DNA of 32,686 nt from Neoconidiobolus thromboides FSU 785 (taxonomy: Eukaryota > Entomophthoromycota > Entomophthoromycetes > Entomophthorales > Neoconidiobolaceae). Position numbers and translations under genes: made by a program. The notes under the pieces are model-generated. The model worked only from the letters and a program-made list of their open reading frames with translations. It was not told where the DNA came from and did not search any database. The stretch covers positions 1 to 32,686 of the forward strand of contig MU626470.1 of the NCBI GenBank assembly GCA_025603075.1. The letters are read 5' to 3'. Shown piece by piece: positions 1 through 9,981 of this stretch; within the stretch, counting starts at the first letter, position 1; every line of letters begins with the position of its first letter.

Positions 1-2
1 TA

Positions 3-935
3 CCTACAATGGTATTAAACTATATAGAAAAAAAAACCAAGAAGCCAATTAGTTCTCTATTTGATATTATTACAGGGACTTCCACTGGAGCTTTATTAGG
101 TGTCGTTTTAAACATTCCTAATGAAAAAGGAAGCAAAGTACCTAAATACAATACTGATGATGCCTTAAATCTATACATGAAAGAATGTCCTGCTCTATTT
201 CAAACGAATCTAATGATCAATCTAAAAAATTTATGGGGTTTAAGAAGCGCACGCTATTCGAGTACAAGTAAGAGAGATTTGATCAATCGCTATTGCCAAG
301 ATTTAAGAATCAATGATTGTTTGAGTGACATTATCATCCCAGCATTTGATATCCGCGAAGGGAAACCTTATTTCTTTAAATCTAAAAATGCAGAGTATCA
401 TGATAAATACAACTACAAATTAGCAGATGTATTAGATGCTACTTCCGCTGCTCCCACTTATTTTAAGCCTTGTAAGGTATCAAATCAAGATGAAAGTGAA
501 GAAAGAGGCTATCGTTTATTTGTCGATGGTGCATTAACCGCCAATTGTCCAGCTTTATGTGCTTTAATTGACAGTATTAAAATGTATGGAAGGGTTCCTA
601 ATGATATTTTTATATTGTCTTTAGGTTGTGGTGATGCTGATATTGGTGTCGATGATACCACTGCAAGTAATTGGGGAGCATTAAATTGGGCACCTTACTT
701 CCCTTCTGCATTGATTAACGGGTCTATGGATACTGTGTCTTATCAAATTGATGATTTATTAAATGACCCTAATTATTATAGGTTTCAAGTTAGAATTCCT
801 TCAAAAAATGCTAATATTGATGATGCTTCTGCTAAGAACTTGGCTTGGTTAAAAGATTGTGGTATGAAATTCGTAAATGACAATACATCTAAATTAGATG
901 AAGTTTGCGAAACATTATTAAATGGGTTTAAATAA
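3..935 (+). CDS. Patatin-like phospholipase, 5'-truncated by window edge
   Basis: A patatin-family lipid acyl hydrolase, which would release fatty acids from glycerolipids with a Ser-Asp dyad. Visible: the nucleophile elbow GTSTG (Ser about 25 residues after the first Met) and the second catalytic motif FVDGA with Asp about residue 173. The reading frame is open to the window edge (Pro-Thr before the first ATG at 9). The family's Gly-rich oxyanion motif (DGGGxRG) normally lies just upstream of a stretch like PTMVLNYIEKK, so the first ATG is probably internal and the true start lies outside the window. No intron is needed over 930 nt, in contrast to its neighbours, and the sequence reads like bacterial-type patatins, so past transfer is possible. 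Family assignment is firm; substrate is unknown. Confidence 0.88.
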   Translation, partial: PTMVLNYIEKKTKKPISSLFDIITGTSTGALLGVVLNIPNEKGSKVPKYNTDDALNLYMKECPALFQTNLMINLKNLWGLRSARYSSTSKRDLINRYCQDLRINDCLSDIIIPAFDIREGKPYFFKSKNAEYHDKYNYKLADVLDATSAAPTYFKPCKVSNQDESEERGYRLFVDGALTANCPALCALIDSIKMYGRVPNDIFILSLGCGDADIGVDDTTASNWGALNWAPYFPSALINGSMDTVSYQIDDLLNDPNYYRFQVRIPSKNANIDDASAKNLAWLKDCGMKFVNDNTSKLDEVCETLLNGFK

Positions 936-1345
936 AATATATTAATATACGTATGTAATATACTTTGAAGCTATTATAGTAGATTATTCTTTTTTATTTT
1001 AACTATTTAATAAAGGCTAGTATAATATTTTTTATGAACTTCATTTCGCTCAATATTATTTCAAAATATTTAAATCTAATCACACTTGCAAACTGCATTG
1101 AAATAATCACAGACACTTTGGTGCTATGCTAGGTTATTTAGCAAATAGCTCAATAGGTAGTATATTTTTTATAGTAAATATTTTTACTGAGATGCATGCT
1201 TAATCTTATACTACACGTGGTGAAAAATTTATTTCAAAACAATTTCTAACATAGTAAGAGGAATAAACAAACATAAAAAACTTACTGTTAAAACTTTAGA
1301 ATTTAAGTTTGTAGAAAAAATAAATAATAAAGCTTACTACCATCA

Positions 1346-1443
1346 TATGAAGATATTTTTTGGTTTCATTACTTTTTCCATTTTTAAGCGCTATTTGAGC
1401 GGAAAAATAGTAAAATTCTTAAGCACAAAAATATATTCCCATA
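1346..1443 (+). mobile_element. MITE copy A
   Basis: A 98-bp copy of the TA-flanked inverted-repeat element. The left end is degenerate (TATGAAGATATT) and the right end is ATTCCCATA. The core AAGCGCTATTTGAGCGG is intact, and a few bases are missing after GGAAAAAT relative to the other copies. Orientation is defined as the strand reading TTTCATTACTTTTTCC. Confidence 0.85.
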
Positions 1444-1578
1444 CATCAATATTATTAATATTACCAAAAATTAGCCACATCATTTGATAATAGTTAAAGT
1501 TATACATGTTTTTACATTACTAAAAAAAGTACTAGAAAGCTTAATTAAAAAATATACTACACCTAATAATAGTAAATA

Positions 1579-1681
1579 TATGGGGATGTATTTTTATGTT
1601 TAAGAATTTTACTAATAACTTTTCCACCAAATGGTACTTAAAAATGGAAAAAGTAATGAAGCCAAAAATAACATCTCCATA
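1579..1681 (-). mobile_element. MITE copy B (abuts copy C)
   Basis: A 103-bp copy in reverse orientation, starting TATGGGGATG and ending TCTCCATA. Its core is diverged (ACCAAATGGTACTT where others read CTCAAATAGCGCTT). Its right TA at 1680-1681 is shared with the next copy. Confidence 0.88.
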
Positions 1682-1782
1682 TGGGGCTGTTTTTTTAGTT
1701 TCATTATTTTTCCATTTTTTAAGCGCTATTTGAGTGGAAAGATTGTAGTAAAATTCTTAAACAAAAAAAACACATCCCCATT
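1680..1782 (+). mobile_element. MITE copy C (abuts copy B)
   Basis: A 103-bp copy in forward orientation, starting TATGGGGCTG and ending ACATCCCCATT. It forms an inverted pair with copy B, sharing the TA at 1680-1681. A 60-residue ORF over it (1631-1813) is an artefact of the element. Confidence 0.88.
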
Positions 1783-1985
1783 TATTATTTTTACTAAATT
1801 TATTTTCAAGTAAATCCGAGGCTAATTTCAATAGATCAAAGTGCTACTATGCATTTGAACTTTAGTTCAATATAATTACAAATGTTCTATTCTAAGCTTC
1901 AAATGGAAATTATGGTTAAACGAATAATATAAAAACCAAGCAGGCTGAAAATAATAAAATTTTTTATTAAATAAAAATAATTTAA

Positions 1986-3701
1986 ATGAGCAAAAAGACA
2001 ATAGAAAAAGAGATTGCAAAAACAATAATACAGCAACCCAATATCTTGGAAAAATTTCGCCGTATTTTCTATAATCGTCAGTTTGTGACATTAAGAGATC
2101 TACTTTTTATTTTAATTGCATCCAAATATGCCTATAGCTTCTTATTAATACTCTACAGCCGTGGACCTAGCTATTTTGTAAACAAATTTGGTTTATATAC
2201 TAAAAAAGTAATTTGTTTTAAATGGTATTTAACATTTTTAATCATTATTTAGCTGCTTTACAGAATTGCCACCTCTACTCCGTATATTAAAGATAAAGTT
2301 AAGAATGAGCTTGATAAAGCTATTTCTCAAATCAGTGAATCAGCTGAAACAGTACCAGAAGGGCAAATATGGTATAATAAGCTCCCAATCGAAGGTATGG
2401 AAGAAGAAAAGCTGATTTCTTTGTTAAGAGACCTTGAAAAGCTAGGGGATAAGACTTGGGAAATTGGATTAACTTCAGGCTCAGTTTATAGAGCTAAAGG
2501 TGAAGATGATGAAAATATCTTAAAAGAAGTAATTCATTTATATGGTTTAAGTAATATATTACATCCCGAAATGTTTCCTGCAATAAACAAAATGGAAAGA
2601 GAGATTGTGTCAATGGTATTAGATATGTATAATGCTCCTAAAGGTGCTGCTGGATGCTTCAGTATGGGTGGTACCGAGAGTATCTTGTTAGCTTGTAGAA
2701 CTTATAAACAGTACGGCTATAAGGTCAAAGGAATAAGCAAACCAGAGATGATTGTACCTATTACCGCACATGCTGCTTTTGATAAAGCTAGCGAATATTT
2801 TGGAATTGAGTTGATACATGTACCAGTAGATGAAAACTATCAAGTTGATCTTAAAGCAGTAAAGCGTTTAATTAATTCCAACACCATCATGTTAGTGGGC
2901 TCTTGCATGAATTATCCAAATGGTATGATTGATAATATTGAGGGCTTATCAAAGTTAGCCAAAAAGTATAATATTGGGCTTCATGTAGATTGCTGCTTAG
3001 GCGGATTTTTGGTCCCATTTATGGAAGAGGCTGGATTCAATTTGCCACTTTTTGATTTTAGATTGGAAGGTGTGACCTCGATATCTTGTGATACGCATAA
3101 GTATGGATGTACTATTAAGGGATCCTCAGTAGTTTTATATAGAAGTGCCGAACTTTTCTCTCATCAGTTCTCTATATATCCTGAATGGACTGGTGGGATT
3201 TATGCAACTCACTCGATCCAAGGTTCTAGACCAGGTATTTTAGTTGCAGCTTGTTGGGCAGCATTAATGTCTCGTGGAAGGAACTTTTATGTAAAGCAAG
3301 CTAGGGAAGTAGTTGAAACTGCAATGATTATTAAAAAAAAGTCCAGTGACCTTCCTTTAATTAAAATAATGGGAAATCCTTTAGTCTCGGTAGTAGCATT
3401 TGAGGCTCGCGACTCAGGAATTAATCCACTTATCATTGCTGATGCAATGCAAGAGAAAGGATGGACATTAAATAAGCTGCAAAATCCCACTGCATTTCAC
3501 TTAGCATGCACTGCTAGGACAATCGGAAAGGCAGACAAATTTATTGAAGACTTAAAAGATAGTATAGAAGAAGTTAAAAACAATTCTAAGCTTTTTAGTA
3601 GCTCAACAACCCAGCTTTATGGCTCAAAAACTAAGTTAGAAGGTACTGGTGTATCTGATCAACTTATTTCTGCATACTTAATTGGTCTATTAAAAGTATA
3701 A
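1986..3701 (+). CDS. Sphingosine-1-phosphate lyase
   Basis: PLP-dependent lyase of the ER membrane (yeast Dpl1, animal SGPL1). It cleaves sphingoid base 1-phosphates to phosphoethanolamine and a long-chain aldehyde, the exit step of sphingolipid catabolism. Exons 1986-2207 and 2253-3701 are joined by a 45-nt GTAATT...TAG intron in phase 0, giving 556 aa (human 568). An N-terminal hydrophobic segment (about residues 37-60) fits the membrane anchor. The catalytic domain shows SCDTHKYG with the Schiff-base lysine near residue 357, followed by KGSS, plus MGGTES and HVDCCLGGF. The start is the first ATG of exon 1 (AATTTAAATGAGC). Splicing restores the conserved linker ending LPIEGM before the first ATG of exon 2, so exon 2 alone would be truncated. 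Confidence 0.95.
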
Positions 3702-4528
3702 AATTTAATGTTTATATATGAAGGATATTTGAAATTAGAAACACAATTTATGATCTAAAAATAATTTATTTTATGTTTAAATTAATGAGTATAATAAACC
3801 ATTCAAATAACAGATACTTTTAATATTTTTATTATAAACTAATAAATGTACATGATAAAACAAGTCATGAAATGCGGTTGATGCTTCGATAAGATACTCT
3901 AAAATAAAAAATGTTAATGTCTTATACTAAAATAACTTCATATTATATGATTGATATCAGGCCACCTTTGCGTATATTTAGTGGCGCGAAAGTTTATCAA
4001 CAAAGTTTGAATCTGACTGGTGCCAGCTGGAGATCATCACTTTATAAAAAATAAAAATAAAGATAAATACTTACAAATTATACAACAGAAGTAAAAAATG
4101 AATTATTAATTTCTTTTCATTTTTATAACCCATGTACGTAGATGTATTTTTAGTCCAATTAGATACCTATCTTTAACAGAGCTGAAAATTTTTTCATAAA
4201 TTTTGATTGGTTTAAAACTGGAAAAGTATTTTAAGATACAGGTTTTGAAGTTGCATAATTTGAAGTCTACTTTAGCTATGGACTATGGTATACAAAAATA
4301 AATGGTTTAGTAAATATTGTGAATTTTTTTATAACTATAACAATAAAAATGGATATTAAAGTATCAAATACGAGAAAGCCTAAACTTTTTAAAGATTAAT
4401 TAATTCAAAAATATTTGTATAAATTAAAAAACCTTAATAATCTAGCATTTTATAATAATTATAATTAAAAACAATACTAAAGATGAGTTCAATCAATTTT
4501 ATTATATTGATAATTGCGATTCTATACT
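3702..4528. other. Convergent intergenic region
   Basis: Lies between the 3' ends of S1P lyase (+) and MTD1 (-), so it holds two terminators. A more GC-rich island at about 3957-4040 is called as a candidate snoRNA. The rest is AT-rich with no ORF or repeat that I can support. Confidence 0.6.
3950..4046 (-). ncRNA. Candidate box C/D snoRNA
   Basis: On the minus strand a C box GTGATGA (4034-4040) is followed about 75 nt later by a D box CTGA (3957-3960), with a C'-like TTGATAA (3994-4000) between. Downstream of the C box lies GCTGGCACCAG, antisense to CTGGTGCCAGC of the universally conserved 530 loop of small-subunit rRNA, and next to a degenerate D'-like TCAGA. A GC-rich island in very AT-rich DNA also favours a structured RNA. 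Weak points: almost no terminal stem outside the C and D boxes, an imperfect D' box, and no rRNA match that I can assign for the second guide (GCAAAGGTGGC). Confidence 0.45.
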
Positions 4529-5644
4529 CTATGGTTGGCTATAATATTCATGTAAACGTAGAAGATTACGTTCCAACATAGCAATTGTAACTTTTCCAAC
4601 AGATGGAACAAAAATTGAGGCACGCTCTAAAACATCTTCCTCGAAATTTTTAGCTGATGAAAAATTTACACAAATAGCCCCCTCTTTCAAAAGCTTAGTG
4701 GATAATTTATAATTTGGGCTGGGTACTCCAGTAATAACAACATCTGACATTGGGACAACATCTTCAAGTTTTAATTTGGTATCTTGGACCTAATAAAAGT
4801 TAGACTTTTACTTTGTAAAATCTATAAAAAGTTTACTTTATGTGATGAAAGTTTTAATCCATCTCCACGTGAGAATTCTAAAATGTCATTGATATCAACT
4901 GAATATACCTTAGCACCATCATTAGCAAGTAAAGCAGCTAAAGGACGCCCAACAACTTCACTTCTATTAATGACTGTAATGGTTTTTCCATGCAATCTAT
5001 TTCCATAATTTAATATTTTGTTATATGCTCCAATATGTTCTAAAACCTAATTGTATGATTAAAATGCTATAAAAGATACTAAAAGTCCTACTTTAACAAC
5101 AGCCAATGGAGTACATGGGATAATGCACTTGCGTTCATTGGTGGGTTCATCCAAAAAACGGACATTATGATACATATTATATACATATTTAAAGCATAAT
5201 CCTTCAACGTCTTTCTTTTCAGATACGCAACTTTGTAAATATTGATCCTAAGCGGCTAATTTTAAAAAATCATATTATTAAGAGTAAAATTACTTGTCTG
5301 TCACCAAATACAGGATAATAAATAATTATACCATGAACCTGATTATCTTGATTAGCTTTAGTGACCTCTTCTTCTAAAACTTTACGATCAACTTGGCGCA
5401 ACTCAAATTTAAGACCAGTTTCAGAACAAGTTTTAGCAGTCCAATCCGCATACATTTTAGCAGCTGGATCTGAATTAGCTAAAAAACCAACTAATTTTGG
5501 AGAAATATTTTTAGTGGTAACAGTATTTTTGATTTCGTCTCTATTATGATAATATATTAGCTTCTTCGATAATAAAGGGACAGCTTTATTCTATTACCTA
5601 AATGGAGCAGCAATTTTTGAAGCAAGTACTTTTTGTCCAGCCAT
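4529..5644 (-). CDS. MTD1: NAD-dependent 5,10-methylenetetrahydrofolate dehydrogenase (Mtd1 type)
   Basis: Cytosolic, monofunctional, NAD-linked oxidation of methylene-THF to methenyl-THF in one-carbon metabolism. Five exons on the minus strand: 5598-5644, 5294-5540, 5092-5247, 4837-5046, 4529-4789, with introns of 57, 46, 45 and 47 nt. All phases agree and give 306 aa (yeast Mtd1 is 320). It tracks yeast Mtd1 along its length: KVLASKIAAPF at the N-terminus, DPAAKMYADWT, GIIIYYPVFGD, DQYLQ, CTPLA, INRSEVVGRPLAALLANDGA (nucleotide-binding region), SDVVITGVPSPNYK and GKVTIAMLERNLLRL. The bifunctional FolD/MTHFD pattern fits less well. Start at ATG 5644, whose exon encodes the conserved KVLASK. 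Confidence 0.94.
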
Positions 5645-6326
5645 TCTTTGTAGTTTTAAAAAAGATACCGAAAAAATTTAACTTACTAAAATTTAAGTTT
5701 AAATCAATCCAATTAAATTTGTTTTTTAGTATATTTCATGCCCTTTAATAATCTACTAAATAGAAAAAACAAAGAATATTTAAGTGAAAATGTTTTTTTG
5801 ATTGGTATTTTGATCACCTTTTAAGGAACTTAATATTTGAATTACTACCTGAGTATTTTTTTAAAGTATTCTCATATTATAATAATAACTTCTATTTTAA
5901 ATAATATTTATTTTATGAATTTTACTTACACATCAGTCGTCAATTGCTAAATTTTGTTAAACAATCCAAATGATAAAATGTGTCAATATATTAATAAGTT
6001 TGTTAGAATATTTAATTAGCAACTCTTAATTATACTAATAAAATCCATGTTAATAGCTGTATAATATCTAGCAAAGCTCTTTTATAAAGTATACGATAAT
6101 ATACAGTTGATATATATTGTAGATTAAACCATAGAGCTGGAATACGTGAATCAAATATTAATGAAAATAAGTAGTAGTTTAACTTTATATTTTATCAATA
6201 TCATGATAATATTATTAACTATCAGTTAAGCGAATATTAAATATCACTTTATTTAGATAATCATTTCAATATTAAAAATGAATTATAGCGCTCATAAATA
6301 AGAAATCATGTCAATATTAAGATACT
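5645..6326. other. Intergenic region, nothing recognised
   Basis: About 680 bp of AT-rich DNA upstream of MTD1 (its promoter side) and downstream of the small secreted-peptide ORF. No ORF, repeat or RNA gene seen. Confidence 0.6.
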
Positions 6327-6476
6327 TTAAGGTAGACGGCGAGCTCTAGAGGAAGAAGTGGCGCCTACATCTTCTGGTTTAATAGGCTCTAAACTTGGCA
6401 TGGCTACAGTAAAGCTAATAAAGCTAATAAAGCTAATAAAGCATACCGCAAAAAAATAACCCGTAGTGAATTTCAT
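6327..6476 (-). CDS. Predicted small secreted peptide, 49 aa
   Basis: A 49-codon ORF on the minus strand, ATG at 6476 and TAA at 6327-6329. It begins MKFTTGYFFAVCF, then has the triplet Phe-Ile-Ser three times and FTVA: a textbook signal peptide with likely cleavage after TVA. The short mature part (about 24 residues) runs from MPSLEPIKPEDVG to the basic tail SSSRARRLP. The mature part is far more GC-rich than its surroundings, which supports coding. The Phe-Ile-Ser repeat comes from a 9-bp tandem repeat (6411-6442). No family recognised. It could be a secreted effector or a processed peptide, or an exon of a longer gene, though no good donor site was seen. Confidence 0.5.
   Translation of the reverse strand: MKFTTGYFFAVCFISFISFISFTVAMPSLEPIKPEDVGATSSSRARRLP
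6411..6442. repeat. 9-bp tandem repeat inside a signal-peptide sequence
   Basis: AAAGCTAAT repeated three times plus a partial unit. Read on the minus strand it adds whole Phe-Ile-Ser units to the hydrophobic core of the predicted signal peptide, so copy-number change would keep the frame. Confidence 0.9.
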
Positions 6477-7182
6477 ATTAAATTAAAAGAATTAAAGAGA
6501 TAAAAGGGTAATAAAAAAACTTAAATTTTTAATAAGTTTCAACTTATTTTTATACTCATGTTTATGTTGATAACTTATTTTCGTTGAATGCTCATATACT
6601 TATTTATATTATATTATACTAACGGTTAGTTACTGAATGCTTTCTCTTTCCATTTAACGTTAAATAGCAACAAAAACCACTAATAAAAGAAGATTAGCCT
6701 GCAAAAATAAATCATAACTTTAAGCAAATATTTACTTATTAGTAATAAAAATAGAAAATTCTTATAAAGTAATCAAACTCATGGATATTATTTAATAAAA
6801 TTAAATCTTTTTATATATGTAAACTTGGAAGTTAACATTGTAATGATATTTATAAATTTAGTTTTAAAGTTTTAAAGTTTTAAGCTAGTGTATATTTCAA
6901 TGTCCTTTACTGTTATGAGAACACTAATATTTTATAATTATAACATAAATAATAAAAATATTTAAAAATATTATTATTTATTAAATATCTAAACAATAAA
7001 TTAAAATGTTCAATGTTTTATATTAAATTTAACTCCATTAAATGATGATAATATTATCATAGTAAAACTGTTATTTATTTTTGATTGTCTATAATTAAAA
7101 TTTATAAACCTTAGAAATTTTTGCACTAACTGCTAATTTTACTTGCTCACTTGTATGTATAATAAATTTTTTTATTTAATTG

Positions 7183-7284
7183 TATGGGGATGTATTTTGT
7201 ATTTAATAATTTACTAACAATTTTTCTACTCAAATAGCGCTTAAAAGATGGAAAAAGTATGAAGCCAAAAAAAACATTCCCGTA
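7183..7284 (-). mobile_element. MITE copy D
   Basis: A 102-bp reverse-orientation copy, starting TATGGGGATGTA and ending ATTCCCGTA, with core CTCAAATAGCGCTT intact. Confidence 0.88.
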
Positions 7285-7339
7285 TATTGGATTTTTTGTG
7301 AAAGTCAGCAACTTTATTTGCTTACATAGAGCTATTGTA

Positions 7340-7640
7340 TAAATACCACCACTTATTCATTTGTATTTTTTTGAGTAAATAGTATTTAATTTATCCTTTT
7401 CTAGATTAATTAATATTGTTTTTCCATTTCCTGAACCGATATATTGAAGCCTACCTGGTGAAATAGTTTTAAATAGAGTAAATCATATTTCAAACTTTTT
7501 ATACTCATCAGCAAATCTTTTAGAAAAATTCCATAGCTATTGACATTAGTTGTGTGTCGTAGTTCATGTCTAGCCATATCTCAACTTTCTTTATCATTAA
7601 AAACGATAATATCAGTCCAATTTATATATTCTAACAATTA
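7340..7640 (-). pseudogene. Possible degenerate coding remnant
   Basis: On the minus strand one frame reads NWTDIIVFNDKES, a stop, then DMARHELRHTTNVNSYGIF. After a frame change it continues FADEYKKFE and then SPGRLQYIGSGNGKTIL. It is interrupted by at least two stops and a frameshift, and its amino-acid composition is less skewed than random AT-rich DNA. I do not recognise the family. It is bracketed by MITE copies D and E in opposite orientation, so it could be the interior of a longer relative of the element, or a dead host gene. Confidence 0.25.
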
Positions 7641-7707
7641 ATAAATTTGTTAAGTCAGCCTTATGTAAAAACCGCAAATCCACTTGTTACATTAGTTGGA
7701 ATAAATA

Positions 7708-7812
7708 TATAAGGATGTTTTTTTGATTTCATTACTTTTTCCATTTTTTAAGCACTATTGAGCGGAAAAATTGTTAGTAAAATTCTTGAACAAAAAAAAA
7801 TACATCCACATA
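7708..7812 (+). mobile_element. MITE copy E
   Basis: A 105-bp forward copy with a degraded left end (TATAAGGATGT) and right end ACATCCACATA. The core is AAGCACTATTGAGCGG, one base short. Confidence 0.86.
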
Positions 7813-8922
7813 TCGTGGTTTAATTCACTAATCATACAGTTTCTATAGACATTGTTAATACTACCAAAACTCTACCATTATGTGATACTGAAAATCGATA
7901 ACAAAAGCTATTCGATAAGTATAACTAAGTAAGACAAAAGTTTTATAAGCTTTAAAACACAAAGTATTTTATAATAAAAGTTATAAACTTTATTATTTAA
8001 ATGAAGTTTGACTATTATACGCTGGGCCAATAATAAAAAATGAGTAATTTTTTAATTCTTATTTGTTTGAAAAAAATAAAACTTGATGGAAAGAGTAGAA
8101 ATAAAAATCACTAAAAGGGAGCCATTTACAATAGCTTTTAATATGTTAAATAAAGACAATGCAGACAAAAAATTATCGGTAAAGACTCTGAGCATTTTTA
8201 GCTCTGTAAAAAATCTGAAAGCCATTTGTTTTAGTGCTATTGACTATTAACTCCATAAAAAGATCCAAATCCCGTTTCTGGGATGTTTCTAGGTTATAAC
8301 AAATTACTTCACATTTAGAACATATTATATAAGCGTTTTATTTTTTGTAATATTATATACGCCAAAGTTAGATAGATATGTAACCCAATTAAGTCAAAAT
8401 CCTAACCTCAACCACAATAATAGCCTAGCTTTTACCTTTGCTCTTCTGCTTTCTTATAAACTTTTATTGTTATAAACATACCAAATCTCTCGTGCAATCA
8501 AGGATCAAAAAAAGTAATATGACCAAATATAGTAAGTTTAATTAAAATTTAAAAAGTTAATATTTCTAAATCTGTACAAATAGAATATTTATAAAAATTG
8601 TATAGGTAAATAAACGTTTGTAAATAGTGTACTTGTAAAGAAAAAATATTTATATATGATAGGATAAATAAATAAATTGTTAAGCAAGAGGATTATGCAT
8701 AGAAAAACTGAACTAAAATAATTTATAAATATGACCAAATCCATTCTCAATTTATTCAAGTATAAAAAGCTATAAATTAAATGTTCTATACAAATGGAAA
8801 TTTGTACACATTTACATTAAGAGGTGAAACAGTAATGACTAAAAAACTTATGGTATTTGGTTAACTGAACACTCGAAAAAAGATACATTAAAATAATAAA
8901 ATAACAAAATCTGTGTTAAAGA

Positions 8923-9026
8923 TATGAGGATGTATTTTTGTGTTTAAGAATTTTACTAACAAATTTTCCACTCAAATAGTGCTTAAAAAATGGAAAAATA
9001 ATGAAATCAAAAAAAACAGCCCCATA
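8923..9026 (-). mobile_element. MITE copy F
   Basis: A 104-bp reverse copy, starting TATGAGGATGTA and ending CAGCCCCATA, with core CTCAAATAGTGCTT. Confidence 0.88.
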
Positions 9027-9567
9027 TATTATAAGAAGCAATGTCAACTATTTTGAAACTAACCCAATACTTGCTACAAAAAATACTATTTAAATTAGAT
9101 TTTCAATTCTAATAAATATTAAAACTTGACTACTTATATATCATATCAGAATATAGTATAGTTAATAAAAAGTCCGTCGGATTTCTTTGAAATGATTTTA
9201 AGAGATATTAGTAATATTTTAATATCAATATCTAAATAAAAGATCAGATTATATGAATTGTACTTTTATTTTAAATAAATTTAACTTATAGCTAGCAAGT
9301 ATTTCAATAAGTACTTTACAAATGTGCTGATATTTTTTACAATTTTTTTTGGACTCTTCAAAAAGTATAGGTTCCCAAACCACTATTTTATTTGAATGTA
9401 TAGATTAAATGAAAGAATGGAGTGGCTAGTATATAAGAGTCTTCCAGCCTTTCTTATTACGATTAAATTTAATTAATTTTGTAATTGATACAAACTTTAA
9501 TTTGGAACACAATATTAAAAGGATGATGGTAATTTTGATTCATGAATTAATTTTATCAAAATTGATA

Positions 9568-9693
9568 CTAAAAATAATATTTCCCGCTTTTTGAAGCATC
9601 TATATAGAAAATAACACCAGATTTCTGTCTTTGACCTCTCACACTCCAAAGAAAGGTTTTAACTTTCGGATATCTACCTTTACTAATCTCACC
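9568..9693 (-). other. Short open coding-like segment, unidentified
   Basis: A 41-codon open stretch on the minus strand, directly after a potential AG acceptor (AAATAG). It contains KGRYPKVKTFLWSVRGQ and SGVIFYIDASKSGKYYF before a TAG. Base composition is richer than its surroundings and the residues look protein-like. No upstream exon could be joined to it, so it may be a terminal exon or a gene fragment. Confidence 0.2.
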
Positions 9694-9981
9694 CTATTTC
9701 TATACTTCACTCCGTTTACCCATATAGCTTTATTTTATATTTACTTTTTACAATCTTAGATAAGATATTTGGAGGTTTGTGTACTTTCAATAGCAGAAAA
9801 AAGTAATATCTTCTTTAAGTTATAATTATTGAGTTTACTAAAATTAGCCCTCCTGAGAATTATAAAGAAAAAAGTTTACTAAAAGTAGCTTTGAAAAATT
9901 CAAGGGAACCTCCAAAAGAACTATAAATCTGAGTTTAATACTCTTTTGTCTTTTGTCTTTTGTCTAATTAGATATCAAAAA

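Larger units (their letters stand above)
936..1985. other. AT-rich intergenic region with three MITE copies
   Basis: About 1.05 kb between the patatin and S1P lyase genes. It holds three copies of the 104-bp inverted-repeat element (1346-1443, 1579-1681, 1680-1782), listed separately. Short ORFs here coincide with the elements and are not genes. The last 200 bp are presumably the promoter of the lyase gene. I see nothing else. Confidence 0.7.
6477..9981. other. 3.5-kb gene-poor region with MITE copies and coding remnants
   Basis: The largest gene-free stretch here. It holds MITE copies D (7183-7284), E (7708-7812) and F (8923-9026), a stop-interrupted coding-like remnant between D and E (about 7340-7640) and a short open coding-like segment (9568-9693, minus). 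The 3' end is the promoter of the first cyclophilin. Nothing else could be supported. Confidence 0.6.

Noticed and set aside
1631-1813. 60-residue ORF on +
   Set aside because: Lies across MITE copies B and C; similar ORFs recur over other copies (21448-21645, 31445-31630, 31942-32157) and simply translate the element.
3960-4036. Possible tRNA (GTTTGAATC resembles a B box)
   Set aside because: No complementary T stem or acceptor stem could be drawn around it; the C/D snoRNA reading on the other strand explains the island better.
4784-5008. 74-residue ORF on + (and 5361-5549 on +)
   Set aside because: Antisense shadows of the spliced MTD1 gene, which has clear homology on the minus strand.
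6411-6442. CRISPR-like direct repeats
   Set aside because: Contiguous 9-bp microsatellite without spacers, in a eukaryotic coding sequence.
6327-6476. RxLR-type host-targeting motif in the small secreted peptide
   Set aside because: The tail reads RARRLP, which does not fit R-x-L-R, and the position near the C-terminus is wrong.
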